A stretch of DNA of 64,000 nt from Acidobacteriota bacterium (GCA_016716905.1 JADJUS010000022.1:434001-498000), one strand, 5' to 3'. Shown: positions 9,936-20,425, numbered from the stretch's first letter. The notes: generated by a model from the letters alone, not told the origin. Translations and numbers: made by a program.

Positions 9936-9982
9936 CCGTCGTCGCCAACGACATCCTGATCACTCCGCCGGTCAGGGCGCTC

Positions 9983-11404
9983 GTGATCTCGGGCCCCAAC
10001 ACCGGCGGCAAGACCGTGGCCCTCAAGGCCGCGGGGCTCCTGCCGCTGATGGCGCAGGCCGGGCTCCATATCCCGGTGGACCCGGGCAGTACGCTGACGC
10101 CGTTCGCATCGATCTTCGCCGACATCGGCGACGACCAATCCATCGCCGCCAGCCTCTCCACCTTCTCCGCCCGCATCGCACACATCGTGGAAATGGAACG
10201 CGCCCTGGTGCTGCCCGCGCTCGTGCTGCTCGACGAGGTCGGTGGCGGCACTGACCCCGTGGAAGGTGGCGCCCTGGGCGCCGCGGTCATCGAACACTTC
10301 CGCCAGCGCGGCGCCACCCTCGTGGCGACGACGCATGATGATGCGCTGAAGTCGTACGCGGCGACGACGGACGGCATTGTGGCGGCCGCGATGGGGTTTG
10401 TGCCCGAGACGTACGCGCCGACATTCCGGCTCGTGTACGGCGCGCCGGGACGGAGCCTTGCGCTGGAAATTGCTGAACGCCTCGGGATGCCCGCGTCCGT
10501 GATCGCGGCCGCGCGCAGCAGGCGCTCGAATCGCGAGAGCCAGTTGGTGGCGCACCTCGCGCGCGTCGATCAGGAACTGGCGGCGCTGGACCAGGAACGC
10601 CAGACGGTGGCCCATGAGCGTCAGCGTGTGGCCGAGGAACGACAGGCGCTGACATCGCGCGAATCCCAGGTGACCGAACGCGAGGCAGTGCTGCGCAAGC
10701 GCCTGGATGACCGCGTCAACGAAAAGCTGCGCGAGGCCCGCGCCGAGATCGATCGCGTGGTGGCGCAGGTCAAGACCAAGGCGCAGACGCTGGTGCACTC
10801 CGCCGAGCAGCGAGGCGCCGCCGGCACCGCGCCCGTATCGACGGGTGAGATCGGCCAACTGCGCGTGCAGGGACGATCCGCACTTGAGTCGCTCGCCAAG
10901 GCCGGCGACGCGTCTGAGGCGAGTGACGCGAGTCCTGCGCTCTCCACCGTACCGGCGGCGGGCGACCGCGTGTTCGTCCCCGCCTTCGGTGCGAATGGCG
11001 TGGTGACGGGCGTGTCGGGCAAACTCGCCGAGGTGGACATTCGCGGCAAGCGAATGAAGGTGGCGTGGCGCGGCCTGCGCCAGGCAAGTAAGTCGGCCAC
11101 ACCCGAGACACCGGCCACCGGCGGTGTGCGCACGCCAGCGCCGTCAGATATGGTGAGCGCGGTGCGCGAGCTCATGATCATCGGCAAGACCGTGGACCAG
11201 GCCACCGACGCGGCTGAAAAGTTCCTGGACGCGGCGCTGCTCAGCGATACCCGGCGGCTTCGCGTGGTACACGGACACGGTACCGGGCGGCTGCGCGAGG
11301 CGATGGCGAAGTTCTTTCGCGAGCACCCGTTGGTGGCCAGCGTCGGCCCTGCCCCTGATAACGAAGGTGGGGCGGGCGCGACCATTGTGGAGTTGAAGGA
11401 CTGA
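9983..11404 (+). CDS. mutS2: MutS2 C-terminal part: ATPase and Smr domains (gene interrupted)
   Basis: 473 residues from the only usable in-frame start after the insert, GTG 9983, which falls immediately before the Walker A loop (GPNTGGKT). The in-frame codons back to 9936 still encode conserved MutS2 sequence (VVANDIL), so this start is a by-product of the interruption. The domains are the MutS ATPase with Walker B region (LVLLDEVGGGTDP near residue 80), a long coiled coil (about 175-270), a KOW-like linker (VFVPAFGANGVVTG) and a C-terminal Smr nuclease domain with HGHGTGRLREA near residue 431. The stop TGA overlaps the dnaG ATG. No ribosome-binding site is evident, so separate translation is doubtful. 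Confidence 0.85.
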   Translation: MISGPNTGGKTVALKAAGLLPLMAQAGLHIPVDPGSTLTPFASIFADIGDDQSIAASLSTFSARIAHIVEMERALVLPALVLLDEVGGGTDPVEGGALGAAVIEHFRQRGATLVATTHDDALKSYAATTDGIVAAAMGFVPETYAPTFRLVYGAPGRSLALEIAERLGMPASVIAAARSRRSNRESQLVAHLARVDQELAALDQERQTVAHERQRVAEERQALTSRESQVTEREAVLRKRLDDRVNEKLREARAEIDRVVAQVKTKAQTLVHSAEQRGAAGTAPVSTGEIGQLRVQGRSALESLAKAGDASEASDASPALSTVPAAGDRVFVPAFGANGVVTGVSGKLAEVDIRGKRMKVAWRGLRQASKSATPETPATGGVRTPAPSDMVSAVRELMIIGKTVDQATDAAEKFLDAALLSDTRRLRVVHGHGTGRLREAMAKFFREHPLVASVGPAPDNEGGAGATIVELKD

Positions 11405-13170
11405 TGGCCCTGTTTCCACAGACCTTCCTTGACGACCTCAAGGCCCAAACCGACATCGTTGCCATCATTGGCGACGTGACGCCGCTCAAGAAGGCCGGCG
11501 CCAGCTGGAAGGGCCTGTGCCCGTTCCACACCGAAAAATCGCCCTCCTTCACCGTCAGCCAGGACAAGGGCTTCTTCAAGTGTTTTGGCTGCGACGCCAA
11601 GGGCGACGTGGTGAAGTTCGTGGAGCTGCACCAGAAAATCACCTTCCCTGAAGCCATCCGGTACCTGGCCCAGCGGGCCAGCATGACCATCCCTGAGGTT
11701 GTGGACGGGCAGGAAGACCGGGTGGCGTCTGCCGAGCGCGAGGCGCTCGTCAAACTGCACGAAGACGCGCAGGTTTTTTACCTGGAACAGCTGGCCGGAC
11801 CGGCCGGCGTGCGGGCGCGGCGGGAGCTCGAAACCCGCGGCCTGACCGAAGCCACGATCGGGATGTTTGGGTATGGATATGCCCCGGCGGCAGGGCGCGA
11901 CACGCTCCACAGCCTGTTTGCGGGCAGAAAAGTGCCCCTGGGCCTGCAAATCAAGACCGGGCTGGTCATGGAGCGAGACGACGGCCGGGTGGCGGACAGG
12001 TTCAGGCACCGGCTGATGATTCCGATTCGCCGGGATACTGGGGCGCTGATTGGTTTTGGCGGGCGGGCCCTGGATGATGGGCAAGTGCCCAAGTACCTGA
12101 ATTCGCCGGAAACGCCAATTTATACAAAAGGTCGGACTTTGTACGGGTTGGACGTGACGAAAGGGGCCATTCGGAAGCACAATTACTGTGTGCTCGTCGA
12201 AGGCTACTTCGACTTGGCTCAGGTCTGGCAGGCTGGAATGACTCCGGTTGTGGCCTCGAGCGGCACGGCGTTGACGGTGTCCCAGGCCAAGCTGCTGAAA
12301 CGGTTTGCCGGGAAAATCGTCCTTAGTTTTGATCCGGACGCGGCTGGTCAGGGGGCAGCGGTGCGGTCTTCCGAGCTCCTCGTGGCTGAAGGGTTCCAGG
12401 TCAATGTGGCCCTGCTGCCGGAAGGCAGCGACCCCGATACGTACATCCGGAAGGCCGGTGGGCGCGCGTATACCGAGCGCCTGAAGGCGTCGCGGCCGTA
12501 TCTGGAGTTTCTGCTGGATCGCGCGGCCGAGCGGCTCGACTTGAACCGGCCCGAGGGCCGCCGGATGTTCATCGGGCAGATGTTGTCGGTGGCCGCGACC
12601 ATTCCCGACGCGGCGGCGCGCGATCAGTTCGCGGATCGGCTGGCGCACAAGGCGCGCATCACCGAAGCCGTGGTGCGGGATGAAATCCGGAAAGCCGCGG
12701 CGCAGCGGAAGACCGAAGCGCCGGCCATCGCGGTTCCGGTCACGGTGCGGTTGCTGGCCGCGGAGCAGGGGTTGTTGTGGACGCTGGTGCATCAGCCGGT
12801 GGAAGGGCTTGCGGCGCTGGCGCACCTCGAGCCCGGCGATTTGGATGGCCTGATGTCGGCGCCGGTGTTCCTGATGGCGCAGAGTTTGGCCGAGATGCCG
12901 GCCGACGTGCTGCCTGATCTGCTGCAGGAGCGGCTGAACGAGGGCGAGCGGGCGTTGCTGGCGCGCGCGGCGTCCACCGAAGCGGCGGCGCCGCCGACCG
13001 AGTGTGTGAACGCCCTGAAGCGGCGGCGATTGGAACGGGAACGGTCCGAGGTGCAGGAACAGATCGATCGCCTGCAGGCATCATCGGGCACAGGAAACAA
13101 CCCGCAGTTTGCGGAACTGTGGGCACGGAAGTTGGAGCTGCTGCAGCGGCTCGAGAGTTTGAACGGTTAA
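11404..13170 (+). CDS. dnaG: DNA primase
   Basis: 588 residues, with ATG overlapping the mutS2 stop (TGATG). It makes RNA primers at the replication fork. The CHC2 zinc-binding domain is complete: Cys39-x2-His42-x17-Cys60-x2-Cys63. The RNA-polymerase-like core follows, with the TOPRIM motifs VEGYFD near residue 259 and SFDPDAAG near 303. The C-terminal third (about 440-588) is helical and should bind DnaB, but it is the least conserved part. rpoD follows after 21 bases, giving the familiar dnaG-rpoD pair without an rpsU partner here. If transcription from mutS2 stops at the insert, dnaG needs a promoter inside mutS2. Confidence 0.97.
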   Translation: MALFPQTFLDDLKAQTDIVAIIGDVTPLKKAGASWKGLCPFHTEKSPSFTVSQDKGFFKCFGCDAKGDVVKFVELHQKITFPEAIRYLAQRASMTIPEVVDGQEDRVASAEREALVKLHEDAQVFYLEQLAGPAGVRARRELETRGLTEATIGMFGYGYAPAAGRDTLHSLFAGRKVPLGLQIKTGLVMERDDGRVADRFRHRLMIPIRRDTGALIGFGGRALDDGQVPKYLNSPETPIYTKGRTLYGLDVTKGAIRKHNYCVLVEGYFDLAQVWQAGMTPVVASSGTALTVSQAKLLKRFAGKIVLSFDPDAAGQGAAVRSSELLVAEGFQVNVALLPEGSDPDTYIRKAGGRAYTERLKASRPYLEFLLDRAAERLDLNRPEGRRMFIGQMLSVAATIPDAAARDQFADRLAHKARITEAVVRDEIRKAAAQRKTEAPAIAVPVTVRLLAAEQGLLWTLVHQPVEGLAALAHLEPGDLDGLMSAPVFLMAQSLAEMPADVLPDLLQERLNEGERALLARAASTEAAAPPTECVNALKRRRLERERSEVQEQIDRLQASSGTGNNPQFAELWARKLELLQRLESLNG

Positions 13171-13191
13171 CGCGACGCCAGGAGAGATACC

Positions 13192-14883
<1,692 letters not shown>

Positions 14884-14914
14884 CCTCGGGCGCGGCGGTG
14901 TCCGAGACACTAAG

Positions 14915-15132
14915 CCATTTCCGGCACATTTCGCCATTTGTGGCATTTCGGCCATTTCGCCATTTGAATGTGGGCCCTTAGCTCAATGGTTAGAGCGGCC
15001 GGCTCATAACCGGTTGGTTCCAGGTTCGAGTCCTGGAGGGCCCACTTAGGAATGGCGAAATGGGCGAAATGCCACAAATGGCGAAATGCGCCGGAAGGGG
15101 CGAAATGCCACAAATGGCGAAATGGGCCGGAA
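14915..15132. repeat. Inverted repeat enclosing the tRNA gene, right arm tandemly duplicated
   Basis: The left arm 14915-14964 and right arm 15051-15100 are inverted copies matching at 46 of 50 positions, and the 86-base loop contains the 73-base tRNA. In the right arm a 36-base unit starting GGGCGAAATGCCACAAATG is repeated at 15062 and 15098, and a partial third copy begins near 15134. The core GCGAAATGCCACAAATG also occurs in the element at 53886-54091. No coding potential is seen. Confidence 0.85.
14972..15044 (+). tRNA. tRNA with anticodon CAT, probably tRNA-Ile2 (lysidine type)
   Basis: 73 bases that fold fully: acceptor stem GGGCCCT/AGGGCCC with discriminator A, D arm GCTC...GAGC, anticodon stem GCCGG/CCGGT (one G-T pair) around loop CTCATAA, variable loop TGGTT, and T arm CCAGG TTCGAGT CCTGG. 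CCA is not encoded. The CAT anticodon leaves elongator Met or lysidine-modified Ile2. The CCTTAGCTCA start and the TTGGT variable region look more like Ile2. It is not initiator Met, because the acceptor stem is fully paired at position 1. Confidence 0.93.
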
Positions 15133-15166
15133 GTGGCGAAATGTCGGGGAGGTAAGATAGTCGTTC

Positions 15167-15919
15167 ATGCTTGAGGCCCTCACTTCCCTGATTGCGCTGC
15201 AGGCGCTCGATACGGCCGCCGATGCGGCGCGCAGGCGAATCAACGACATGCCCGCCGCGGAACGGGCTCTTGATACGGCGGTGGCCGCCGCCAAGGCCCT
15301 GGTGGACGAGGCCAGGGCAAAGGTCGAAGCAAACGCCGCGGCACGCCGCACACTCGAAAAAGACGTGGCCACCATCGACGGGCGCATGGCCAAGTTCGAG
15401 GAACACAAAGCCGCCGTCAAAACCAACCAGGAATTCCAGGCGCTGAACCACGAAATCGAAGTGGCCCAGACCACCAAGTCCACGCTTGAGGATCAGATTC
15501 TCGCGTTGATGGACGAGGCTGATGCGTTCAACAGTGCCTTGAAAGATGCCGAGGGCGTGCTCGCCGATCGGCGCCGCGCCGCAGACGCCGAACGCGCCGC
15601 AATGAACGTGGACCGCAAGGCCCTGGACGCTGAACTGGCGCAACTAGCGAGCCAGCGCGCTGCCGCGACGCCCGCCGTGCCGGCCGCGATGCTGGCGAAG
15701 TACGATCAGATCCTCAAGAGCCGCAAAGGCCTGGCCGTGGCCGCAATGGTGGCCGGGCACTGCACCGCGTGTCACGTGCGGTTGCGTCCCCACGTTGAGC
15801 AGCAGGTGCGTCGCAACGACAGCATCCTGCCGTGCGACAGCTGCCAGCGCATCCTCTACTACGTGGCCCCGCCGGCAACCGACGTGCCGGCCGACCCCGC
15901 GCCGCCCGCAACCATCTGA
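15167..15919 (+). CDS. Coiled-coil protein with C4 zinc ribbon (zf-RING_7/DUF164 family)
   Basis: 250 residues. Residues about 10-180 form a long helical hairpin or coiled coil rich in Ala, Glu and Lys. The C-terminus carries a zinc ribbon: CTACHV near residue 203 and CDSCQRILYY near 224, giving a CxxC...CxxC set. This is the layout of the DUF164 proteins, some of which are described as scaffolds or nucleic-acid binders; the exact role is not settled. The start ATG follows the tRNA-flanking repeats with GGGGAGG upstream. Its 3' end overlaps the opposing GMC oxidoreductase gene by 61 bases. Confidence 0.85.
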   Translation: MLEALTSLIALQALDTAADAARRRINDMPAAERALDTAVAAAKALVDEARAKVEANAAARRTLEKDVATIDGRMAKFEEHKAAVKTNQEFQALNHEIEVAQTTKSTLEDQILALMDEADAFNSALKDAEGVLADRRRAADAERAAMNVDRKALDAELAQLASQRAAATPAVPAAMLAKYDQILKSRKGLAVAAMVAGHCTACHVRLRPHVEQQVRRNDSILPCDSCQRILYYVAPPATDVPADPAPPATI

Positions 15920-17496
15920 CGACGGGCCGGCCGAGCGGCGATCAGATCTGCCGCGCGCTCGGCGATGGCCATCACGGCCGCCTGTGCGTGTCCAGCCACG
16001 GTGGTCGGCATCACCGACGCATCGGCCACGCGCAATCCGCTGACACCGATCACACGTAACTCCGTATCCACCACCGCATCGGGATCCATCCCAAGCCGGC
16101 ACGTGCCCACCGGATGAAACGCCGTGTCGGCATGGTCGCGCAGGTATTCACCGACGTCGCCCGCGCCGGGCTGCATCTCATCACCCACGCCGGCGCGCCG
16201 GCATGGCTGGCTGTCGCCGATGGCGCGCGCAAGGGCGATGCCGCGTGCCAGAATCGCCGCGTCCTGGGGCGCCGACAAATACCCCGGGTCCACGGCCACA
16301 GGGCTCTCGGGGTCGCGCGACGTGAGCGTCAATCGCCCCTGACTTCGCGGATCGATGAGGCCAACCTCGAAGTCCACCGCAGCCCGATGCCCCTGGCTGG
16401 GCGCCCTCCAGTGCGGAATGATCCGCACTTGTGGCACCGCGGCATCGGCGTCGAGTCGTACGATCGCGGCGGCGTCGCACACATTCGAGGTCAGCAGGCC
16501 GCGCCGTGCGAGCGCGTACTCCACACCGGCGCGCGCAAGCCGACCGGGACTGGTCGGGTTGGCGCCGCCAAACGCACGTAACACCGGCACGCGCACATGG
16601 TCCTGCAGATTGGCGCCCACCGAGGGCCGATCGGCCACCACGGGAATGTCGAGCCGCCCAAGCGCGTCAGCGGCCCCGATGCCCGACAGCAGCAGGATCT
16701 GCGCCGAACGCAGCGTGCCCGCACACAGAACCACTTCCTGCCGCGCGCGGATAAACACGGTCGCACCGCCGACGCGGGCCTCGACGCCGGTGGCGCGGTC
16801 GCGCTCAAACGTCAGGCGCGTCACCGACGTTCGCAGGTGCACCGACACCCGGGGGCCGCCCGGCGTGCGCTCGAGATACTCCGCGGCACTCGATCGCCGG
16901 CCCGCGCGCTGCGTCAACTGGCAGTACCCGGCGCCCTCGGGCTGGGCCCCGCTGAAGTCGTCGGTGGCCGGAATGCCCACCTCGTGGCAGCCGGCGACAA
17001 ACGCGCCGGCGAGTTCGATCAGGTGCCGCGATTCTGAGACGGCAACGGGCCCGTCCACGCCGTGCCACTGCGAGAGGCCCCGCTCACGATCTTCGGCGCG
17101 TTTGAAGTACGGCAGAAGGGCCTCGTACGTCCACATGGGCCCCGCCACGTTGGACCACCGGTCGTAACTGGCCCGGTGGCCCCGGTTGTAGATCATCGCG
17201 TTGACCGCTGAACTGCCACCGATCAAACGTCCCGCCGGCCAGTTCACTCGTCTGCCACCGAGCGCCGGCTGGGGCACCGTCAGATCCTGGAAACAGTAAC
17301 GCCGCGGGAATTTCAACCACGCCCATAACCCGAGCAGCGGCACATCGAGGACGCGACGAGGCGGGCCTCCAGCCTCGAGCAGCGCCACCGAGACGTCCGG
17401 ATCTTCCGCCAGGCGCGCCGCGAGCACGCAACCGGCCGTGCCCCCGCCCACCACAACATAGTCAAAGACCCTGGCGGCATTGCTGACGATCGGCAC
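15859..17496 (-). CDS. GMC-family FAD oxidoreductase (choline dehydrogenase-like)
   Basis: 545 residues, GTG start at 17496 just before the FAD-binding fold (FDYVVVGGGTAGCVLAARLA, residues 11-30). Further GMC signatures are GGSSAVNAMIYNRGH near residue 92 and, near the C-terminus, HPVGTCRLGMDPDAVVD, which carries the catalytic His, followed by GLRVADASVMPTTVAGH. It oxidises an alcohol or sugar-like substrate, which cannot be named from sequence. No signal peptide is seen. The last about 20 codons (Gly/Ala-rich) overlap the zinc-ribbon gene antisense and are probably an unconserved tail. It is divergent from the next gene with only 23 bases between starts. Confidence 0.9.
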   Translation of the reverse strand: MPIVSNAARVFDYVVVGGGTAGCVLAARLAEDPDVSVALLEAGGPPRRVLDVPLLGLWAWLKFPRRYCFQDLTVPQPALGGRRVNWPAGRLIGGSSAVNAMIYNRGHRASYDRWSNVAGPMWTYEALLPYFKRAEDRERGLSQWHGVDGPVAVSESRHLIELAGAFVAGCHEVGIPATDDFSGAQPEGAGYCQLTQRAGRRSSAAEYLERTPGGPRVSVHLRTSVTRLTFERDRATGVEARVGGATVFIRARQEVVLCAGTLRSAQILLLSGIGAADALGRLDIPVVADRPSVGANLQDHVRVPVLRAFGGANPTSPGRLARAGVEYALARRGLLTSNVCDAAAIVRLDADAAVPQVRIIPHWRAPSQGHRAAVDFEVGLIDPRSQGRLTLTSRDPESPVAVDPGYLSAPQDAAILARGIALARAIGDSQPCRRAGVGDEMQPGAGDVGEYLRDHADTAFHPVGTCRLGMDPDAVVDTELRVIGVSGLRVADASVMPTTVAGHAQAAVMAIAERAADLIAARPARRQMVAGGAGSAGTSVAGGAT

Positions 17497-17519
17497 AGCA
17501 GTGATAGTATCCCGCGGTA

Positions 17520-18608
17520 GTGCACCTGCCGCTGCGGATCGCCCTTGTCGGCTGTGGCGAGGTCTCCGAGCACAAACATCTTCCCGCTCTTGCCCGCGTC
17601 AAGGGAGCGCGGGTCGTCGCGCTGGTGGACCCGAATCCCGCGCGCCTGTCGCACGTCGCCAATCGCTTCAACGTGCCGCATCGGTTCAGTGGTGCCGATG
17701 CGCTCCTCGATGCCAACGTCGCCGACATCGTGGGAGTGTTGACGCCGCCCGCCCACCACGCCGACATTTTGCTGGCGTCGCTGCGCGCGGGCTGCCACGT
17801 GCTCGTCGAGAAACCCCTGGCGCTCAGCATGGACGAGGCTGACGCGATGGTGGCCGCGGCGGCCGGCACCCGCGGGCGCGTGCTGATGGGATTTCACATG
17901 CGTTGGCACCGGCTCATCGAACGGGCCCGCCACGCCATTCGCGAAGGCGTCGTCGGCACGCCCGAGTCCATTCGGGGAATGTGGAACAGCCCGCGGGGCG
18001 ATGCCGGCCTCCCCGACTGGAAAGCCACACGTGCCACCGGCGGCGGCGCACTCGTCGAACTCGGCGTCCACCTTTTTGACCTCTGGCGCTTTCTGTTCGA
18101 TACCGAAGTGGTCGAAGTCTCCGCGCGGTGCCGTCACGGCCGGCGGCACGACGAGAGCGCCACGGTCACCGGCGTCCTGGCCAACGGCGCCATCGCCACA
18201 GCCCAGATGTCCGAGCGCACGAGTCATGAGATCGAGCTTGAGATCTTCGGCGACCGCGGGCGCCTTCGCGTCTCCTGCCAGCGCTTCGATGGATTCGAGC
18301 AATACGGCGTCGGGGAAACCCGCGGCATGATGGGGCCGCGCCTGCGCGGCCTGCTCCGTACCGCGCGTGAGTTGCCCAGGGGCCTCGCCACCATGCGCCG
18401 CCTCGGCGACTATGGCGACTCCTACCGCAGAGAGTGGCAGCACCTCGTGGATGCGATTCGGCACAACACCCCGCTGGCCTCCACACTTGAAGATGGGCGA
18501 GCCGCGCTTCGTGTGGTCCAGGCCGCCGCCGCGTCGGCCAGCCGGGGCGAAGTTGTGCAAATCGCCACCGCGCCCCGAGTAATCACGGCCCCCACCACCC
18601 ATGGCTGA
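17520..18608 (+). CDS. Gfo/Idh/MocA-family NAD(P)-dependent oxidoreductase
   Basis: 362 residues from GTG 17520. The N-terminal Rossmann fold starts at once (RIALVGCGEVSEHKHLPAL), and the conserved EKP motif is present (HVLVEKPLALSMDEAD near residue 100). The C-terminal half is the alpha/beta substrate domain (GGALVELGVHLFDLWRFL near residue 176, with the usual Gly-His/Asp arrangement). The family oxidises or isomerises sugars and inositols. The 3' end overlaps a GT2 gene by 8 bases, suggesting a role in making a sugar for glycan assembly. The intergenic space to the divergent GMC gene is 23 bases, so its promoter must overlap that coding region. Confidence 0.88.
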   Translation: MHLPLRIALVGCGEVSEHKHLPALARVKGARVVALVDPNPARLSHVANRFNVPHRFSGADALLDANVADIVGVLTPPAHHADILLASLRAGCHVLVEKPLALSMDEADAMVAAAAGTRGRVLMGFHMRWHRLIERARHAIREGVVGTPESIRGMWNSPRGDAGLPDWKATRATGGGALVELGVHLFDLWRFLFDTEVVEVSARCRHGRRHDESATVTGVLANGAIATAQMSERTSHEIELEIFGDRGRLRVSCQRFDGFEQYGVGETRGMMGPRLRGLLRTARELPRGLATMRRLGDYGDSYRREWQHLVDAIRHNTPLASTLEDGRAALRVVQAAAASASRGEVVQIATAPRVITAPTTHG

Positions 18609-19533
18609 CGTCCGCCCCGTGCCTGATTCCCCACCGGCAATCGCCGTGGTCATCGCGACGCGCGGCCGGCCCGCCGACGCCGCGCGGGCCGTGCGCTGTC
18701 TGCTCCAGACACCAGGCGTGAGCGAGGTCTGTGTCATCGACCAGAGCGACGATGGCGCGACCCTGCAGTCGCTGGCGGACATCGCGCCAGACCCGCGCAT
18801 GAGCGTCACGCACTGTCCGCCTGACGGCCTCGGCGCAGCGCGGAACCGCGGCATGCGCCGCTGCACCGCTCCCCTTGTGGCCTTTACCGATGACGACTGC
18901 GACCCCGATCCGGGATGGGCGGTGGCTGCGGCCAGCGCCTTCGAGAGCGACCCCCGGATTGGCCTGGTGTTTGGCGCCGTTCAGGCGCTGCCGTACGACC
19001 GCTCGGCCGGTTTCATTCCCGCGTACCCGTCACCGCGTGCCTACACCGGGCGCGATGTGCGGGACAAACCGCGCATCGAGGGCATGGGCGCGTGCATGGC
19101 GGTGCGGCGATCGGTCTGGGAACGACTCGGCGGTTTTGATGAGACGTTCGGCGCCGGTGGGTTCTTCCGTTCGGGTGAAGACACCGACTTCGCCATCCGG
19201 ACACTGGCGTTTGGTTACTGGGTCGCTGAAACGCCCGACGCCATCGTGATCCATCGGGGGTTTCGAACGTGGCAGCAAGGGACCACGCTCGTTGAGTCGT
19301 ACATGTTCGGGCTGGGCGCCGCCAATGCCAAGCTGCTTCGCCTGCGCGGATGGAAGGCACTCGCCCCGATTGCGGCACTCGGACGCCGGTGGCTGACCGG
19401 CCACCCGGTCGTCGATCTCAATCACCTGCCGCCGCGCCTGCTGCGGCTGCGCGCGTTCCTGCGCGGCGCCTGGACCGCAATGCGAATGCCGATCGACCCT
19501 GCAACCGGGTTGTTTGTTGCGCCCCCCCGCTAG
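18601..19533 (+). CDS. Family 2 glycosyltransferase (GT-A)
   Basis: 310 residues, ATG 18601 overlapping the upstream oxidoreductase by 8 bases. It has the GT2 opening IAVVIATRGRP, a donor-binding DQSDD near residue 48, and a DxD-like TDDDCDPDPGW near residue 100. The acceptor region shows RSVWERLGGFDETFGAGGFFRSGEDTD split over residues 165-195, with the ED motif of GT2 enzymes. No membrane segments are seen. The acceptor and donor sugars are unknown. It ends in a 4-base overlap with convergent pgeF. Confidence 0.88.
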   Translation: MADVRPVPDSPPAIAVVIATRGRPADAARAVRCLLQTPGVSEVCVIDQSDDGATLQSLADIAPDPRMSVTHCPPDGLGAARNRGMRRCTAPLVAFTDDDCDPDPGWAVAAASAFESDPRIGLVFGAVQALPYDRSAGFIPAYPSPRAYTGRDVRDKPRIEGMGACMAVRRSVWERLGGFDETFGAGGFFRSGEDTDFAIRTLAFGYWVAETPDAIVIHRGFRTWQQGTTLVESYMFGLGAANAKLLRLRGWKALAPIAALGRRWLTGHPVVDLNHLPPRLLRLRAFLRGAWTAMRMPIDPATGLFVAPPR

Positions 19534-20291
19534 GCCAGGCGAATCGCGGCCACCATCCGGCCGGTCGCCGGTCCCTCGGCGCGGTGTGAGAAGCAGCGAT
19601 CCAGGTGATCCGCCGTGCACACGCGGGCGACGTGAATCGCGTCTTGGCGCATCCCCGCGCGGATCAGTTGATCGACGTTGGCCTGCCACAGGTCGAGTTT
19701 CCAGCGCTCCACCCCGTCTTCAACCATCCACGCCGCTGCATCCGGCGTCATGGCCAGAAACGAATGGCGGACACGGCCATCCACCTGGTAGCAGCACGGA
19801 CCAATGCTTGGACCAATGGCGGCCACGAGATCCTCGGGCGCCACGCCGAGCGCCGCGATCGCCTCAACCGTCGCGTCGGCAATCGCCGCGCAGGTCCCTT
19901 TCCACCCGGCATGCACGGCGGCCACAACACGGTGGTGACGGTCGGCGATGAGCACCGGCACACAATCCGCAACGCGAACGGAGATCACCCGAGAGGGGTC
20001 TGTGGAAATGATGGCGTCGGCCTCAATGCTGTTCAGGACATCCTCTCCAGGCCGGACGTGGACGATGGCGCGGCCGTGCACCTGGGTGACGCGCACGACA
20101 TCCCCGGCGCTGCGGTCAAAGGAGCGCGCCAGCGCGGCGTAGTCGGCTTCGGCCTGCGCGCGGAAGTTCAGCGCACGACTGGTCATCACGTGGGCCGCAA
20201 CCGCGCCCAGCGCGTCGTGCTGCAGCCCCTCGCCCCAGGGCTCATCGCGCCAGTGCCACCCGTCTTCGCGTGTGTCAACCACGGTAGTCAC
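19530..20291 (-). CDS. pgeF: Peptidoglycan editing factor PgeF (YfiH/laccase-domain family)
   Basis: 253 residues. The metal-site motifs of the family are present: TQVHGRAIV near residue 89, VRVADCVPVLIAD near 127 and AAVHAGWKGT near 146, giving the His-Cys-His set, plus GPSIGPCCYQVD near 181. PgeF hydrolyses misincorporated serine-containing muropeptide precursors; members were earlier called polyphenol oxidases. The start GTG 20291 sits very close to GGAGA, so a GTG 9 bases downstream (20282) is also possible. It is convergent with the GT2 gene. The region upstream, 20292-20425, has no gene. Confidence 0.9.
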   Translation of the reverse strand: MTTVVDTREDGWHWRDEPWGEGLQHDALGAVAAHVMTSRALNFRAQAEADYAALARSFDRSAGDVVRVTQVHGRAIVHVRPGEDVLNSIEADAIISTDPSRVISVRVADCVPVLIADRHHRVVAAVHAGWKGTCAAIADATVEAIAALGVAPEDLVAAIGPSIGPCCYQVDGRVRHSFLAMTPDAAAWMVEDGVERWKLDLWQANVDQLIRAGMRQDAIHVARVCTADHLDRCFSHRAEGPATGRMVAAIRLA

Positions 20292-20425
20292 TCTCCATCA
20301 GTCACGCCACGGCCCCCAGTGGTACGTCGCGCCGAACCTCCACTCTATCTGAGGGTTACGCCGACGCGGCGACCGGCCTGCCGCTGGCCGCCAACTTGCT
20401 CTCGAACCGTGACGAGGAGTTGACC

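Noticed and set aside
14910..15113. Minus-strand open frame over the tRNA gene
   Set aside because: It includes LQDSNLEPTGYEPAA-type sequence, the well-known spurious translation of a reverse-strand tRNA, and the rest is repeat.
15062..15145. Tandem 36-base repeats beside the tRNA as a CRISPR array
   Set aside because: The units are contiguous with no unique spacers, there are only just over two copies, and the same sequence appears inverted on the other side of the tRNA. No cas genes are nearby.
17313..18866. 517-codon minus-strand open frame joining the GMC gene region
   Set aside because: Most of it is antisense to the Gfo/Idh/MocA gene, and the only meaningful sequence at its end is an out-of-register piece of the GMC gene.
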